From positions 1,184,102 through 1,248,101 of the forward strand of contig JAVLUZ010000507.1 of NCBI GenBank assembly GCA_036768485.1: DNA of 64,000 nucleotides, written 5' to 3'. The position numbers and the translations under genes were made by a program. This document shows, piece after piece, positions 8,942-20,900 of the stretch. Every line of letters begins with the position of its first letter. Position 1 is the stretch's first letter. Origin of the DNA: Mermis nigrescens. Taxonomy: Eukaryota; Nematoda; Enoplea; Mermithida; Mermithidae. Under the pieces are notes generated by a model. That model was not told where the DNA came from and made no database searches. It saw only the letters and a list, made by a program, of their open reading frames with translations.

Positions 8942-10588
8942 TTAAAAACCGTAAGGCACTGTAGAATAATCAGGCTGTACAATGCGCTTATTATACACAA
9001 TTTTGTACTTTTCAGACGCATCTTCTGTCACAATGCTATGGTCGGGCAAACGTCGAATCTGAGGAAAATATACAATTTTTTCTACGATATTGTTCTGCTG
9101 TACAAACATTTTGACCATTTTTAGTAACGAATGGAAATTAATTTTTGTGGCAGTCACTGACGATAATGTGAATCCGCGCACTTTTATATGGTAATAATAT
9201 TTATTGTCTTTTGTTGAATATACTTTATATGCATAATTTTTTGGGCCCCCACTAACAAATTCTTCAATAAAGCTGCCTTGGCCGTATTCTTTCAACTCAT
9301 CCGTCATATTTCCCAAGTATGAACCGATTGGCACTTGATACTCGCCTTTTCCCAATGTGCTTTTAAAAATAACACTGTCTGTGTCAAAATATAATACACG
9401 TTCGCCTAGCTTTTCTAAATGTTCATATAATCTGAGTCGCGCTTGAGATGTTGTGTAAGCCGCGAGCACAGGATTCGTATTCCCCATCACATTGGCGAAC
9501 TCATCCTCTTTTGCATGCGTGACGGCCATTAAATTTTCGTTAATTGCGTTAATTGAGTATATTACATTTGAGGGATCAAAAATTAAGTCAAAGTATGGGG
9601 CCGGATCGGTAAAAAATGAAACTTTCGACATATTATTTCGCTGCCCGAATTTCCCCCAAAAAGAGTTCAGCATTAGCTTTGCGAGAGCGCGCATCCCGCC
9701 GTTTTTCGTAATTTTTGTAGCATCTAGCTCAATCCCTTCGTTTTCTTTGTACTCTTGTACATATTTTGCCTTATCTCCGTCCGTTTTTACCCATGAAGGC
9801 CATCCATCGGATTCTTGTTTTAGTTTCATAAATTTATTGATATATGATGTAAACAGGCCGCCATTTGGGTTATTTATTTTATCATATTGCTCTGTTTTTT
9901 CGTAGTGCCAGATTTCATATATTTCCATTATCTTGTAACCCAACTCTAGTGCTTTGTACACTTCGAGTGTCACCCATGCACCCACTATTGCACGTTCTTC
10001 GTCACTGTGTTCGCATTTTGTTGTTTGATGCGTTTCAGTGCACATTCTGCATAACGGAAAATATAATTTTTCGCCAAATCTATAGGGCAGTAGTGGGTGG
10101 TACAAATTTCTGGGCGGTAGAATTTTAGCTTTAATTAAGCCTTGGTAGGGTCGACTTTGAGCTGTGATTTCAGAAAAATTTTCCGTGAAAATTTGTGGAT
10201 GACCTATGGGATACAACCCATACTTATTCACGGTCGGGTACAGGCTGCAGATATCTGTGTACATGATATGCTCTAACGGTTCGCCATTTTCATTGCGCCT
10301 AATTTTTTCATACAGCTTTATTGCGTTCGTCCGTCCACCATAAAACGCCTCTCTGGGGTCTAGTGGGTCAACAATTTTTACCGAGTCGAAAAATTGTTCC
10401 ATCTCTTTATTTGCTTTTAATTGCTGACGCAATTCACACTCCCAGAGTTCCGTTACAGTGAAGCCCATTGTTTCGATGACCTTGCGCCGCCTTACAGTAT
10501 TTTGAAACGCTTCTTCCGCCGATGTTATTTGGTCTGTCGTCATTTGCGTTCTTTTTTCATGCATTTCGGGCACCCGTGCCAAAAGCAC
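8942..10588 (-). pseudogene. protein-primed DNA polymerase B, polymerase domain
   Basis: This part holds the palm and fingers of a Polinton pPolB. Motif A is YTDICSLYPTVNKYG (near 10246), motif B is KLMLNSFWGKFGQ (near 9665) and motif C is YFDTDS (near 9385). The catalytic aspartates of A and C are present. The reading frame ends at 8942 after a plausible natural C-terminus (VPYGF). It is joined to the exonuclease part (10540-12054) by a one-base shift at a run of six A on the minus strand (10552-10557). The real shared sequence therefore starts near 10553, and the upstream residues of this frame are not coding. The enzyme replicates linear DNA from a protein primer. Confidence 0.92.
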
Positions 10589-12054
10589 CCATTGAACTCA
10601 TATACTGTATTACCGTAAATTCCGTCCACGCGATAATTGCCCACTTTTTGTTCACCCATATTGCGTGCATGCCTGATGTTGATTTTATAAGTTTCGCTCA
10701 ACCATTTAAGCCATTTAATGGCCGTTATCGAATGCTTTTCCATTCGCCTATAGCCACCATGTGGTACTATACCTATTGTTTTTGGTTTTAGATAAGTTGA
10801 CCGGAAAACTTTGTTACACGCGCTCGCTATTGTTAAAGAGCACTCAAACGGATCCATTCCGGTCTCAGCTATAAATAAATTGCGAAATTTTATACAGCAT
10901 CGCCTCAAAATGTCAACGTCAGACTCACAATAAGCCAAGAATTCCGACTTGAAATTAAAAATTTTGCCCTTTTGTTCAGCGTACCATTTTTGAAAACTTT
11001 CTTTGTTTTTTGGGTTCATGGTGGCTGGGGCATAGTACCACGCATCAGGCCACTCACCCACATAATATTCGTTCGCCTTTGTATTGAAAAGATATGGGAA
11101 AAAACCCTTTTTCAATTCGGGTTCGTCGAATGTTTTTGGCAGAGCAGCGAGGGCCATGGGCAGAAAATTGAATGAATCGATTAATTTTACTGACCCCGCA
11201 CTCAGGCTCATGATTTCCAAGCCTTTAGTGATAATGGTGGGCGCAATGGCTTGCTTGAAAAGATATTTTAAAATAAAATGTCCGTCAAAACCTTTAGCGT
11301 TATGAGCGATTGCTATTGCATTTTCGAGACCAAAAAGGAAATCGCAAAATGCATCTGTACAATTATCGCCATAAAATACGCGCCTGTTTTCGCCACATTT
11401 ATCGCAATGTCCAAGTGGCTTCGCCAAACAATCTGTAGATACAATATGCGCTATACACAAATTCGGTTCGTGTTCTAGTCTTGAAATTCCGCATATCTTT
11501 TCTTGTCTCGTTTCAAAGTCAAAAAATACATATTTGGTCTTTTTCTTTTCATCTTTTTCGTCAGATACGACTTGCATATAACATTTATGATCAACTGTAG
11601 GCGCATCAGATTTACACGTTTTACAATAAAAGTGACCACATTTATGCTTCCGTATTTTATCGACTCTATTTACATGCCGACCACAATTTTTACAGAGCAT
11701 CTTTTGTTGACAGATCGACTTTTCGTTTTTTCCGACTCTTTTATGATTTTCAAAACACTTTTGACCCCTAAATAGGCGATTACAGTCTGTACATTCAGTG
11801 AGAGCTACGTTTGGGCATGCTGGACCGTAGCAACATGGGCAGACTTTAGAACAGCGATGCTCTTCCTTATTGTTATAGCCCTTATTGCAAGCTTCGCAAA
11901 AGTAGCTGCGATTCATAAAGCCAGCCATGCTGCCTATGACGTCAAAATGATTATTGCTATGATACAAATGTACAACTTTTTCTGCGGGCGGCCCTTCAAA
12001 AATGACAGCATTACAAAAGTCGGCGCTGAAAACTTTAATTTGAAAGTTCGGCAT
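10540..12054 (-). pseudogene. protein-primed DNA polymerase B, zinc-finger and exonuclease domains
   Basis: The same gene as 8942-10588. Residues about 50-150 are Cys/His-rich (FCEACNKGY, CPCCYGPACPN, CKNCGRH, FYCKTCKS), as in Polinton polymerases. The 3'-5' exonuclease motifs follow: FFDFETRQE (Exo I), IAHNAKGFDGHFI (Exo II) and YCESDVDILRRC (Exo III). All their acidic residues are present. The end of the frame, GCFWHGCPKC, runs into the run of six A. Upstream it is separated from the N-terminal piece (12076-12849) by a TAG at 12076-12078, in the same frame. The first ATG here (12033) is therefore probably internal. Confidence 0.92.
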
Positions 12055-12075
12055 TGCAGCCTGAAGTGCCTGCAG

Positions 12076-12849
12076 CTACGGTATACTGCAAGGGCCTGTA
12101 TGATCACAGAGACCTGCTTTAGTCAAAAGTTCTAGCGCTGCCTTGTGTTGTGCTTTTCTTTTAGCTGTATCCTTTTTACAAATGTTTTTGTACCGCCATT
12201 CTAAAGCTTTGTCATCAGGCTTTTCCATATATGTAGCACGTGCTTTTGCCACAACTAATGCCCTAGGCAAACACAGATCGTCATTGTTATTAATTTTTAC
12301 GAAGCAACGTTTTGCTTTCATTTCCTTTTCCAAATTGACAAATTTACGCTTATGCTGTCCTGAACCACTTGGTGGGCTAACCTGTACAATTTTTATACGA
12401 GTTTCTGGCTGTTCAATATGCACTTCCTCGTTCGACTGCAAAATTCGTTCAATCGTATGTACAATTTGCTCGCCATTTATTTGTTCGCCTTTTCGGAAAG
12501 GCACAATAGCCGGTTTCTTTAGCGTTGGGTGTGTAATTTGCAGGCCCACCATGTCAGTCGTCCTCGAGCCGTCTAGAATCTGTGTGATGGCACTATTGAA
12601 AATTTCGGCTAAATTTTTTCCCAAATCGAGGCGATCCAAATTTTTAAAGTTTAATGTGTACGCTCGGCCTTCGGTGTTGAATCTTTTTATCTTTTGTGTT
12701 TCCGGCTCCCCCAACTCGTAAAAATCTTCAGGCGGGTACCACTCGTCCACAACTTCCAAACTGTCCTCTCACTCCTCCCGCATTTCTTCGTCCGTTTCGT
12801 ACCACACGTCTTGTGTTGAAAGTTCTTCCATTTCGATGTCAGAATCCAT
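12076..12849 (-). pseudogene. N-terminal region of the protein-primed DNA polymerase B
   Basis: The ATG at 12849 (MDSDIEMEEL) opens the same frame as the exonuclease piece. It is interrupted by a TGA at 12769-12771 and a TAG at 12076-12078. The segment is acidic first (VWYETDEE, EWYPPEDFYELG), then has IVQVSPPSGSGQHKR and KNICKKDTAKRKAQHK before the Cys of CDHTGPC. This region is usual ahead of the zinc fingers in Polinton polymerases. A TATA box lies about 90 bp upstream. With the downstream frameshift this makes three disabling changes in one gene of about 1,300 codons. Confidence 0.8.
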
Positions 12850-12937
12850 TTTCAATCAGAAAACAATTTCAGAGCAGAACTTCAGAAGTTGAAAAGAATT
12901 GAAGATTTTAGAGAATGATTTTTTCTTGCCTGTTTCC

Positions 12938-12947
12938 TCCTTTTATA
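12938..12947 (-). promoter_or_regulatory. TATA box upstream of the polymerase gene
   Basis: TATAAAAGGA on the minus strand lies about 90 bp before the ATG at 12849. It matches in sequence and distance the TATAAAAGGG before the small genes of the same element. That supports 12849 as the true start. Confidence 0.5.
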
Positions 12948-13009
12948 GTTTCGAGATAGCAGTAGTGATAACTGGTAAAAACCGGAAATTTTTGGACTTT
13001 GGACTTTGT

Positions 13010-13350
13010 CAAGTGCTTTTATGAGTCATCATCTGCGCTCGAGTTCGGCGCTTAAAATAGAACGCTCGAGTCGCCCATACTTTCGTGCTTTAAAGTGTAG
13101 TAGTATGGTCCGAAATTCGGCGCTTTGTGCCAAGCTTAAAATAGAACGACCGAGTTCGGCAATTCGGGCCTATACTTTCATGCTTTAAAGTAAAGTAGTA
13201 TGGCCCGAAATTCGGCGCTTCGTGCAAGCTTAAAATAGAACGCCCGAGTTCGGCGGTTTACGCTATGCTTAAAATAGAACGTCCGAAATTCGGCGGTTCA
13301 CGCTGTGCTTAAAATAGAACGTCCGAAATTCGGCGCTTCACGCCTATACT
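13010..13350. repeat. degenerate 45 bp direct repeats (ttcggcg...aaaatagaacg)
   Basis: About six imperfect copies of gcttaaaatagaacg followed by a cgagttcggcg or cgaaattcggcg block, with interspersed tatacttt and gtgcttta segments. It directly follows the Polinton polymerase promoter. It could be the subterminal part of the Polinton, but I found no inverted counterpart on the left side. Confidence 0.7.
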
Positions 13351-13371
13351 TTCGTGCTTTATTGTGTAGTA

Positions 13372-13464
13372 CGGCCCCATTGTAGGCACTTTTGCGCCTA
13401 CAATTTCAGAGTCTCTATGCTTAAGCATGTGCTATGCTTAAGCACGGAGACTCTCAAGGGGCCG
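13372..13464. repeat. nested short palindromes
   Basis: The outer arms are cggcccc (13372) and ggggccg (13464). Inside is a hairpin ttgtaggc/gcctacaa with an 8-nt loop, then a second hairpin gagtctc/gagactc whose core repeats atgcttaagca. The same aagca/tgctt theme fills the termini of the foldback element at 41994-45794. It is probably a small foldback insertion. Confidence 0.6.
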
Positions 13465-13654
13465 GGATTACTAACTACTACTGTATACAAATGCAGTCAA
13501 TTTCATCGTGTATCCCCTGAATCATAGTATGTTTCCACCAATAGGTTTTTGACGGACTGTTAGTTCGAGGATCCGGCACTTATTAATAATTTCTTTGAGT
13601 CTACTTAATTTTTCTACATTCAAAAGAACCGGAGTAAATAGAATGCAAAACTGA

Positions 13655-13850
13655 CTTAAATAAGTCGTATGACCGACAAAAATGAAAAGTATACGTTATA
13701 AATGTTGGAACAAAACTTTACACGCTCATCACGGGCTGACTGTTGAGTGTAAACAAAAAAGAAAGCGGCTTTTATTATTATTCGATTTAAAAACCGCACT
13801 TCCCAGATTTGTCCCGCTATGATGTAGAGGAGAGTGGTAGACATATTGTA
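13655..13850. repeat. fragment of the gtgtaaa palindrome-arm family
   Basis: The bases around ttgagtgtaaac and aaccgcacttcccagat...gtcccg match the outer end of the arm near 29120-29200. Only this terminal part is present. The rest of 13850-14220 shows nothing I can identify. Confidence 0.5.
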
Positions 13851-14228
13851 CTTAGGGTACTCAAGTGCAAAAATAGTTCGCAACGCGCTACCTACGATTT
13901 AGTCTGTGCATGGCCCTTAAAACCAGCTCCACTTAGTGCAGCTCAAATAGGAGCAGCCACACTATCATTATACTTCTCCAATTTTAGACGAAAATCCCAG
14001 AAACCAATAACGCTTTTCGTTGTCATAAAAATTTGAATATTTCTCTAACCCACAGGAATAAAAGTAGTGATAGAATATATAATTTTTTAACATTAGCTAC
14101 ATTGAACCTGTTTTCTAACCTTCTGAAATTTAGAATGTTTTCTGGAAAGACATTTACTGGCAGAAATTATCTTAATTTAAATTTCGCACTGCCATATTCG
14201 GAAAAAAATTTTTGATTCTGCCGAAGAA

Positions 14229-14276
14229 CACAGAGGCGTAAGCGCCATGTCACGACAATATTCTTATGCCTCTGTG
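14229..14276. other. strong stem-loop, 14 bp stem
   Basis: cacagaggcgtaag (14229-14242) pairs with cttatgcctctgtg (14263-14276) across a 20-nt loop with one G-T pair. The pairing can extend weakly outward. It could be a small foldback insertion or a hairpin RNA. It lies about 560 bp before the first visible serpin exon. Confidence 0.55.
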
Positions 14277-14841
14277 CTCGCTTCTTAGGTCAGTGATTTA
14301 TTAAAACAAGGAAGATGGATACAAATATAAAAATATAACTAAGTGTTGTGACGTGATTGGAAGGGATGTTTGAGGTCTAATCGTTTATGAGCTGGTAGAA
14401 ATCATAAATTAATTTTTGAATAATCTTATCCACTTATCCATTTCTTCGCAATTTGTGACTTTCAGCCAATTGACAAAAAATACCACAAAGTTGTGTCTTC
14501 TGCCTCTGCTGTCAAATTTAAACCTTCCATTACCATTCTTACATTTCGCACCGTTTTTACCCCAATTACCCCCATACGGTGAATGAGATATCCCATTAGC
14601 CTTATTCTTCATAAGCAATTTTCAGACTTAGGTATTGTGATGCAAATTCTATTTTCGGAATCCAATTCTAAGAATGCAACGTAAGGGTGAAAATTGATTA
14701 GCAAATGGTGTGGATAGACTTGTAGAAATGATCCCCTATTTTGGGGCCTAATTCGACTCGTTAAAAGTTCAAGACTCATAATTTAGTTCTCGTCTGATAG
14801 AAGTTACAGTGTAAGCAGATATAGCGTCAACTATTGTATAG

Positions 14842-15231
14842 GGTTGTTGCCACTGACGCCTCAAACTTGAACGATGCTCTGGCTACGTACGGTTCCCGAC
14901 TTTTGGCCACACAAGGCGAGAAGCAGCCCAACCGGAATGCCATTCTGTCGCCTCAGGGCATAGCTAAACTTCTTTTACCAGTTTATATTGCTTCGTTTGG
15001 CAAAACGAAAAAAGAAATAAATGAAAATCTTTTCAAGAGCATTCCCAAAAACGAAGTATTGAAGAGATTAGCAGTCAGGGCACTCAATTTTGAAAATGTT
15101 ACATTGCAATCATTCCCGGCCTTTTTGATAAACCAGGATAAGAGCAAATACATTAGTACAAATTATCTGACAGTTGCCAAAAGACTCAACGTCGATGTGA
15201 AGTATTCAAACTTTTCAAACCAAACAGAGTG
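14842..15231 (+). pseudogene. serpin gene, exon A (N-terminal half)
   Basis: This exon encodes helix A onward of a serpin-fold protein. NAILSPQGIAKLLLPVYIAS corresponds to the conserved N-x-x-x-SP box, and FGKTKKEINENL to the G-x-T-x-x-E-I box. The exon ends VDVKYSNFSNQTE with two bases of the next codon, then gtaagt (donor at 15232). The 3' splice site is tatag at 14837-14841. An upstream in-frame stop at 14822 means the start codon and any signal peptide must lie in an exon I cannot see. Serpins are protease inhibitors or storage/chaperone relatives, often secreted. The exon itself is intact; damage lies in later exons. Confidence 0.85.
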
Positions 15232-15285
15232 GTAAGTGACTTTTTTGCCAACTCTAGGTACATTATCAGCGTAAAGGGATGCAAA

Positions 15286-15543
15286 CACACCTGGGCGTGG
15301 GGGGTTTGGGAGGTATGCACCCCCCCAAAAAAAATACCCCCCAGAAATCGAAATACCCCCCAGAATTAAATTTTTGAAAATTTTTTTTGGTTTTTTCGCA
15401 ATTTTTTGATGCCAATGGATAGTGCTTGATGAGAAACGTCGAAAAATATGGTTTTTATCGCCCTACCACCATTTTTAAGGCCATTTTTTGACCTTCAAAA
15501 AAATCTTGCACCCCCCCCAGAATTTTCTTGCTGCCCACGTATG
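15286..15543. mobile_element. hAT-type MITE, copy 1
   Basis: 258 bp from cacacctgggcg to gcccacgtatg, flanked by gatgcaaa and gacgcaaa, an 8-bp target duplication with one change. It carries the family's C- and G-run segments and the core gatgagaaacgtcgaaaaat. It lies in the first long serpin intron. Confidence 0.88.
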
Positions 15544-15770
15544 GACGCAAATGATCTGGGAGAGGTTGCATCACAGGAAGATCCAGCAGCATGACTAATC
15601 CGTAGTTTTGTCGAGTTTAAATGTTTTTATAAAGTTGTGATCAATTAATAGTTCATAGATAATTCACAATTTTTTTCGTTGAATTTGCTAGATCATGACC
15701 TTCCACCTCTGGCATATTTTTCACTTTCGGCTACTCAGGGCAGAGGCTTTCCAAATATTATTACTGTTAG

Positions 15771-16638
15771 GGCCGAATGACAAAACGCTGGTTAACGTTA
15801 ACCGATGCTTAAAGTCCAGAAAAAGTCGACTAAAATCTCCAGTCAACTGTTTTCGGTATGACAGAAAGCCGGTTAACTTTAACCATCGGTTAAAATCTGG
15901 TTAACCGCTGGTTAAATATTGGTATGACAGAAGGCTGATTAAACTAACCGGAGGTTAAATACGGCTGATTTAACCGGAGATTTTTAACCTTACTTCCAGC
16001 AGGGTTAAATCACTGGTTAAGAAGTATTATTTATGTTGTTAGCCATGGATGGATCACTGTTTCCAAGCTTCACCATTTTTCTTCAAGCTGGACTTTGCTT
16101 CGCGATCGACAGTCGGGGTTTTCTTCAAACGCGTCGATGATTCATTTTAAATTTTTTCTCCGTTTGTATAGTAACGTTGTCCGTTTTCTTATTTTTGATA
16201 AAATGTATTTATGTTTTGATACGCATTCAATCAAAAAGTGAATTTCTAGACTAGAAAAATTTAAATTTCGCTACTTTTTCTGTCAGAAGACGTTTTAATT
16301 TACAGAAGACTTAGGGAGAATGATGTAAGGTAAGAAACAATGCAGGAACAGTATTAATGCGTCGGACAATGGATAAAAACGTAATGAAGTCAAAATATTG
16401 CATGCAACAAATTATGCAGATACAAATCATTTCCTGCTCGTTGATTTCCTGTGCTAAGAATCGTGGGTAAATTTTTCTAGCCACCGGTTAGAGTCTGGTT
16501 ATCAGACTTTAATCATAGGTTAGACAACCAGAGTCTAACCAGCGTTTTGTCATACTGGTTAAATTTAAATTATGGTTAGCTTACCGGAGGTTAGAGCTTA
16601 ACCATCGGTTAAGCTGAACGGCCTTCTGTCATTCGGCC
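15771..16638. mobile_element. terminal-inverted-repeat element with gttaacc sub-repeats
   Basis: The ends ggccgaatgacaaaa and (inverted) ggccgaatgacagaag match. Both subterminal regions are packed with short copies of ccggttaa/ttaaccgg and ggtatgacagaa, in inverse order on the two sides. The interior (16020-16480) has no coding sequence. The target duplication is unclear. It sits in the serpin's first long intron. Confidence 0.7.
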
Positions 16639-16990
16639 ATCCATATTATTAATTATCAATACATTATATAAAGCGATTTTTTATTGATTACAACCTTGCA
16701 TATAGAATATTTGTGCAGTATGCTACAGTCTGTTTCATTTATCCCGAGGGTTTTTTCAGGAAATCTATTCCGATGTTGCAGTGAGTCCATGTTTTTAATT
16801 CACTGATGGTCGCTTGAAGATCACTGTAGCCACGTGGCGAGGAAGAGTTTTTGAATATAATTTTTTACTTCATGATTTGTTCTCGCCTCCCAGTAGATTA
16901 TACACCTTGCAGATGAAAATCACGCATTCAGCTATTCACAAATTCAGACATGAGCACAGACTACCATTTTCAACAGTGACGCGAACTTCC

Positions 16991-17052
16991 GTGTAGCCCA
17001 GTGGTAAAACGTCTGCTTGTCATCAAAGTAGCCCGGGGTTGATTCCAGTCAC
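16991..17052 (+). other. tRNA-like sequence (pseudo-tRNA or SINE head)
   Basis: An A-box-like tagcccagtgg and a B-box-like gggttgattcc are 35 bp apart. Between them a 5-bp anticodon-type stem encloses a 9-nt loop containing gtc. Acceptor pairing is weak and the loop is 2 nt too long, so this is not a functional tRNA. It could be the 5' head of a tRNA-derived SINE. Confidence 0.45.
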
Positions 17053-17099
17053 TAGGTTTTTATTTAGCGCATGTGCTGCAGTACACCCCGTATATTATT

Positions 17100-17902
17100 C
17101 TAGCAAGGAAAAATGCTCCGACAGAACACAAAAGACGTATATATTTGGGATAAAGGATTATTAAGGGTGTAAGAGCAGGGGTCTAGGAAAAAGCTCCTTT
17201 GTATATGCCTTAATTTGCAAAACAATTAAAAATCAGACTTTTTCTAACCAGCACAAAAAATCGAAGTATATTCTGCTGCCTGCGGTTAGAATTAAACTAT
17301 TCAACCAAAAGACTATTGAATAAGCAGCATGTTAGCAAGCAGTAGCGATGGGAAATTGAATGGAGTAAAGTAGGAGCGATTTTGCAAGCTAATTGAATTT
17401 AACAGGATCACTGCATTTAAGACAATCAAAGAAATTGTTGGTTCACAGCAGTAGGAAGCGCGCAAGCTTATGTGAACAAGCAGACTTGCATGTCCGCAAC
17501 AATTGTGTGCACTAATCAAGTGACACCAGGTTCGCTTGCTGTAATGCTCATTTTAAGAAAATCAAAAACCCTCAAATCCAATTGCAATTAGTTTTCTATC
17601 AGTCACAACACGAAGCAAGTCAGCGTTCCAACTTGCAAGCAATTTACAAAAAGTATACATTTTAGATTATTTTTATACTATCTTATGTGAAGCATTCGAA
17701 TCATTTAAACAAGGTTACAATTTTTCAGAGGCTGCAGAATATACTTCCACATTTTTGCGTTGCTTAAAGAAAGTTTGATTTCCAGCAAATTTTGTTATTT
17801 TAGGCAGGCTTTTTAATACTCTTCTCCTTTCACATCATAAATAATCAACAATCCCAGGTATATTTGTCTTTTTTGTTATATCGCAGCATTGTTCATTGCT
17901 AG
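17100..17902. repeat. foldback repeat B, copy 1
   Basis: The left end ctagcaaggaaaaatgctccg and right end cattgttcattgctag are inverted copies, and the match continues inward for some 200 bp through tttttctaa...cagaatata segments. Copies at 21215-21935 and 25477-27427 share the same arms. No protein is encoded. Confidence 0.75.
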
Positions 17903-20900
17903 TACCCTACTTTTAATCAGCACAATTAGAGTAAATCAGTCAGTAAATACAACTTTAACATGTCACAATAATGACTTTTTGTCCTGGAACGCGGAAAAAA
18001 ATATTGTTCAGATTATCAGCATTATCTTTTTAACGAAGGCAATCATATTCCATTTGAACAGATCGAATGTCTTCAGCATGTACTTTACTCCAATATTAAG
18101 GTAAAGGACACTTAAGCTCAGATTCGTAATCCTGACGTTACATGAGACATTTTGAAAAAAAAGCGTCAGTAACGCTCTGAAAATAAATTTAATTTTCATT
18201 GTAAACTTTACATTACTAGTTAGTGTAAAGAAAACATACAGTCAGATTCCTAATTTTGACGTTTCATTTTGAAGAAAATTAAGCTTTCGTTAGGCTCTAG
18301 AACTTAAGCTGATTTGCAATGTAAACGATAAACTTTTATGAAAAAGTTTTGTCTCCGCAATGGCCTAAATACAAATAAATATTAGATGTAAACCCGTTTA
18401 CACCACTGTTGAGTGTAAACAAACGCGTCTAACTCGAGTGTCACGTTTGATTCCTAGTAGATTTTTGAACTTGTGATCATGTATACACTCATAGCCTTAG
18501 AAGTTGGCTGAAAAAAACAAGACAGGAACGCGTTTGAAACTCCTAATTTTTGACTTTGCACCTCCCGGAATAGGTAAATAATGATGCGCATAAACGGAAC
18601 TTGCTGTGACGTGTACCTCTTAGAAAGTACTATATGTTCATTTCATTCGACTTAAGCTGTCTTCCGAACGGAGGAAGTTGCGAACAAAAAAGCGGACAAA
18701 AACGTATTTTCCACCATCCACCACACTGTAAACTCTAAAATTCTAAGCCCAACTCCCTATGCGTGTAATAAAATTCGGTTTAAACCCGTTTGTAACCTTC
18801 GAATCGTAGTACGTTTGTATATCGGAAACTTCTGTTCCACAACGCAAAATTTTTGAATTGTCTACTAATCAAATTTGGGAAAATAACGTGTTTTCTGATC
18901 ATTTTACACTTCCTGATTTCGAACATTAAGCCCCCATAAATGACTCAATATCACGTTTTTTCCATTTCGGTTTACTGCGACGTGTAGCTCTAATAAGTTA
19001 CTTTATTTCTATTTCATTCAATTTATCCCGACTCAAAAGCGGAAAGGTTGGCAAAGAAATCTCAGACAAAATCTGTTTTTGCACCATCCACCAGAGTGTA
19101 AAGTTTGAACCCCTAATTCTAACTCCGTATTTAGAGTACAAAAGTTTGCTGATAAGACAAAACTAACCCTTAAGTCATAGTACATTTCTGCTGGAATTAA
19201 TTTCGTGGGTGAAATAAGCGGGTTAATTTGCAGACAAAAAACAAGCCAAAATGTGTTTTTTTCACCGTCAGATTCTTTACACTCTTTACACTACATTCTA
19301 AAAATAAGCACATTTTTAGAAGAAAAAATATTGTGCTACGAGCTAAGCCATTTGTCTGGACTCGACTAGACAGAAAGCATAACTGAGTTAGAAAAGCCGT
19401 GTGATCGACCAAAATTTTGAAAAACTAAATGTTATTATATTACAGTACCACTTTACCCGCTCCTTGCACATAGATTATAAAAAGATTATGCGCTTTTTTG
19501 TTTTTGTTCAGACTTAATACCAAGTTTGTAATGAGGGTGTAAAGTTTTGGCGTAATGTTTTAACATATGCGAATCTATGACGATTATATCGGAGAGCTAT
19601 TTCACGACTCAGCATAAATGCCTCGTATAATTTAATAATATACAATTGTAGAGGATTAAATTCTCCACATGTGAGATTTTTTTAGGAGTTTCGCATAAGT
19701 TCTCGAGGGTGAGTGTAAAAATCTACGTATGTAAAGACAGCTCCAGTTATGATGAGCCCCAAAAACTTTTTTCTGATAGCAATGTACTAGGATCAAGGGC
19801 TACCTTTGGCTTGCCTGCAAACTTTTTTACACTCAATACGGAGTTAGATCAAGGGGTTTGGAGTTTACTGCCTAGTTAATGGTGTACAAAACAGATTCTA
19901 TCTAAGATTTCTCTGCCATCTTTTCCGCTTGCAAGTCAGGATAAATTAAATACTCGTATAACAAAAATTAAGTGCCTTCTAAAGGCTACACGTAGCGACA
20001 ATTTGCGTTGAAAAAGCGTAAAATTGAGTCATTTATGTGGGTGTAAAGATCGAAATCAGGGGTGTGAAATGAGCGATTAAAATTGTTTTCTTCCCTATTT
20101 TGATTTAATAATATCTCAAATATGTTGCAAGATAGAAGTTTTTTACAGGCAAACGTACTACGATTTAAAGGCTACAAACTGGCTCAAACCGACTCTCTCA
20201 CGCTCAATGAGGAGTTAGGTTCAGATTTTTAAAGTTTACTACGTGGTGGATGGGAAAAAAATTAGTTTTTTGTCACTTTTTTGTTCGCCAATTTCTCCTC
20301 TTAGAAAATCGGGAAAAGTCAAAAAGAAATAAAATATGGTACTTTTTAAGGGGTACACGTCACAGCAAATAGCGTTTATTTACATCAATATTTGACTTTT
20401 TCGGAAGGTTTTATGTTAAAAATTGGATGTTAAAGGTGTTCGTGTCTTGTTTTTTTCTGCCGACTTCTCCGGTTATCAGTCGAGACATGATCTCGGGTCT
20501 GTAAATGTACTAGGAATCTTGCGTAATACGCCAGTCGGTGTGTTTGTTTAAACCCAACAGTGGCGTAAAGAGCTTTACATCTAATATTTATTTGTCTTTA
20601 GACCATTGTGGAGACTCCATTTTCCATAAATGGTGATCGTAATGTTAGTGTAATGTCAGAATTACGAATCCGAACACTAAATCATTCTTTTACTCGGTGG
20701 TTGTGTAAAGATTACACTGCAAATTAACTTTAGTTCTAGAGCCCTGCAGAAGCTTTATTTTTTTCGAAATGTTCTACATAATCTCAAAATCACGATTCTG
20801 ACTCTTAGTTTTCTCTAACCCCGTAGTTGTGTAAATTTAGCACTATTTGTTTATTTTTAATGTGCAAAATTCATTTTAGTTTCATAGCGTTGCAAAACGT

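Larger units (their letters stand above)
5060..12950 (-). mobile_element. decayed Polinton/Maverick DNA element
   Basis: All recognisable genes lie on the minus strand and match the Polinton set: A32/FtsK-like packaging ATPase, retroviral-type integrase with chromodomain, and protein-primed family B DNA polymerase, with several small accessory genes between. The hexon-like major capsid, minor capsid and Ulp1-like protease genes usual for the family are not visible, so this may be one end of an element or an internally deleted copy. Polymerase, integrase and ATPase all contain stops or frameshifts. I could not define terminal inverted repeats or a 6-bp target duplication, so the limits are only the outermost recognisable sequence. 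Confidence 0.85.

Noticed and set aside
9492..11775. Plus-strand frames opposite the polymerase
   Set aside because: They are shadows of the minus-strand polymerase gene, which carries all catalytic motifs.
14409..14618. 69-residue minus-strand frame near the serpin
   Set aside because: No family, no splice or promoter context; likely chance.
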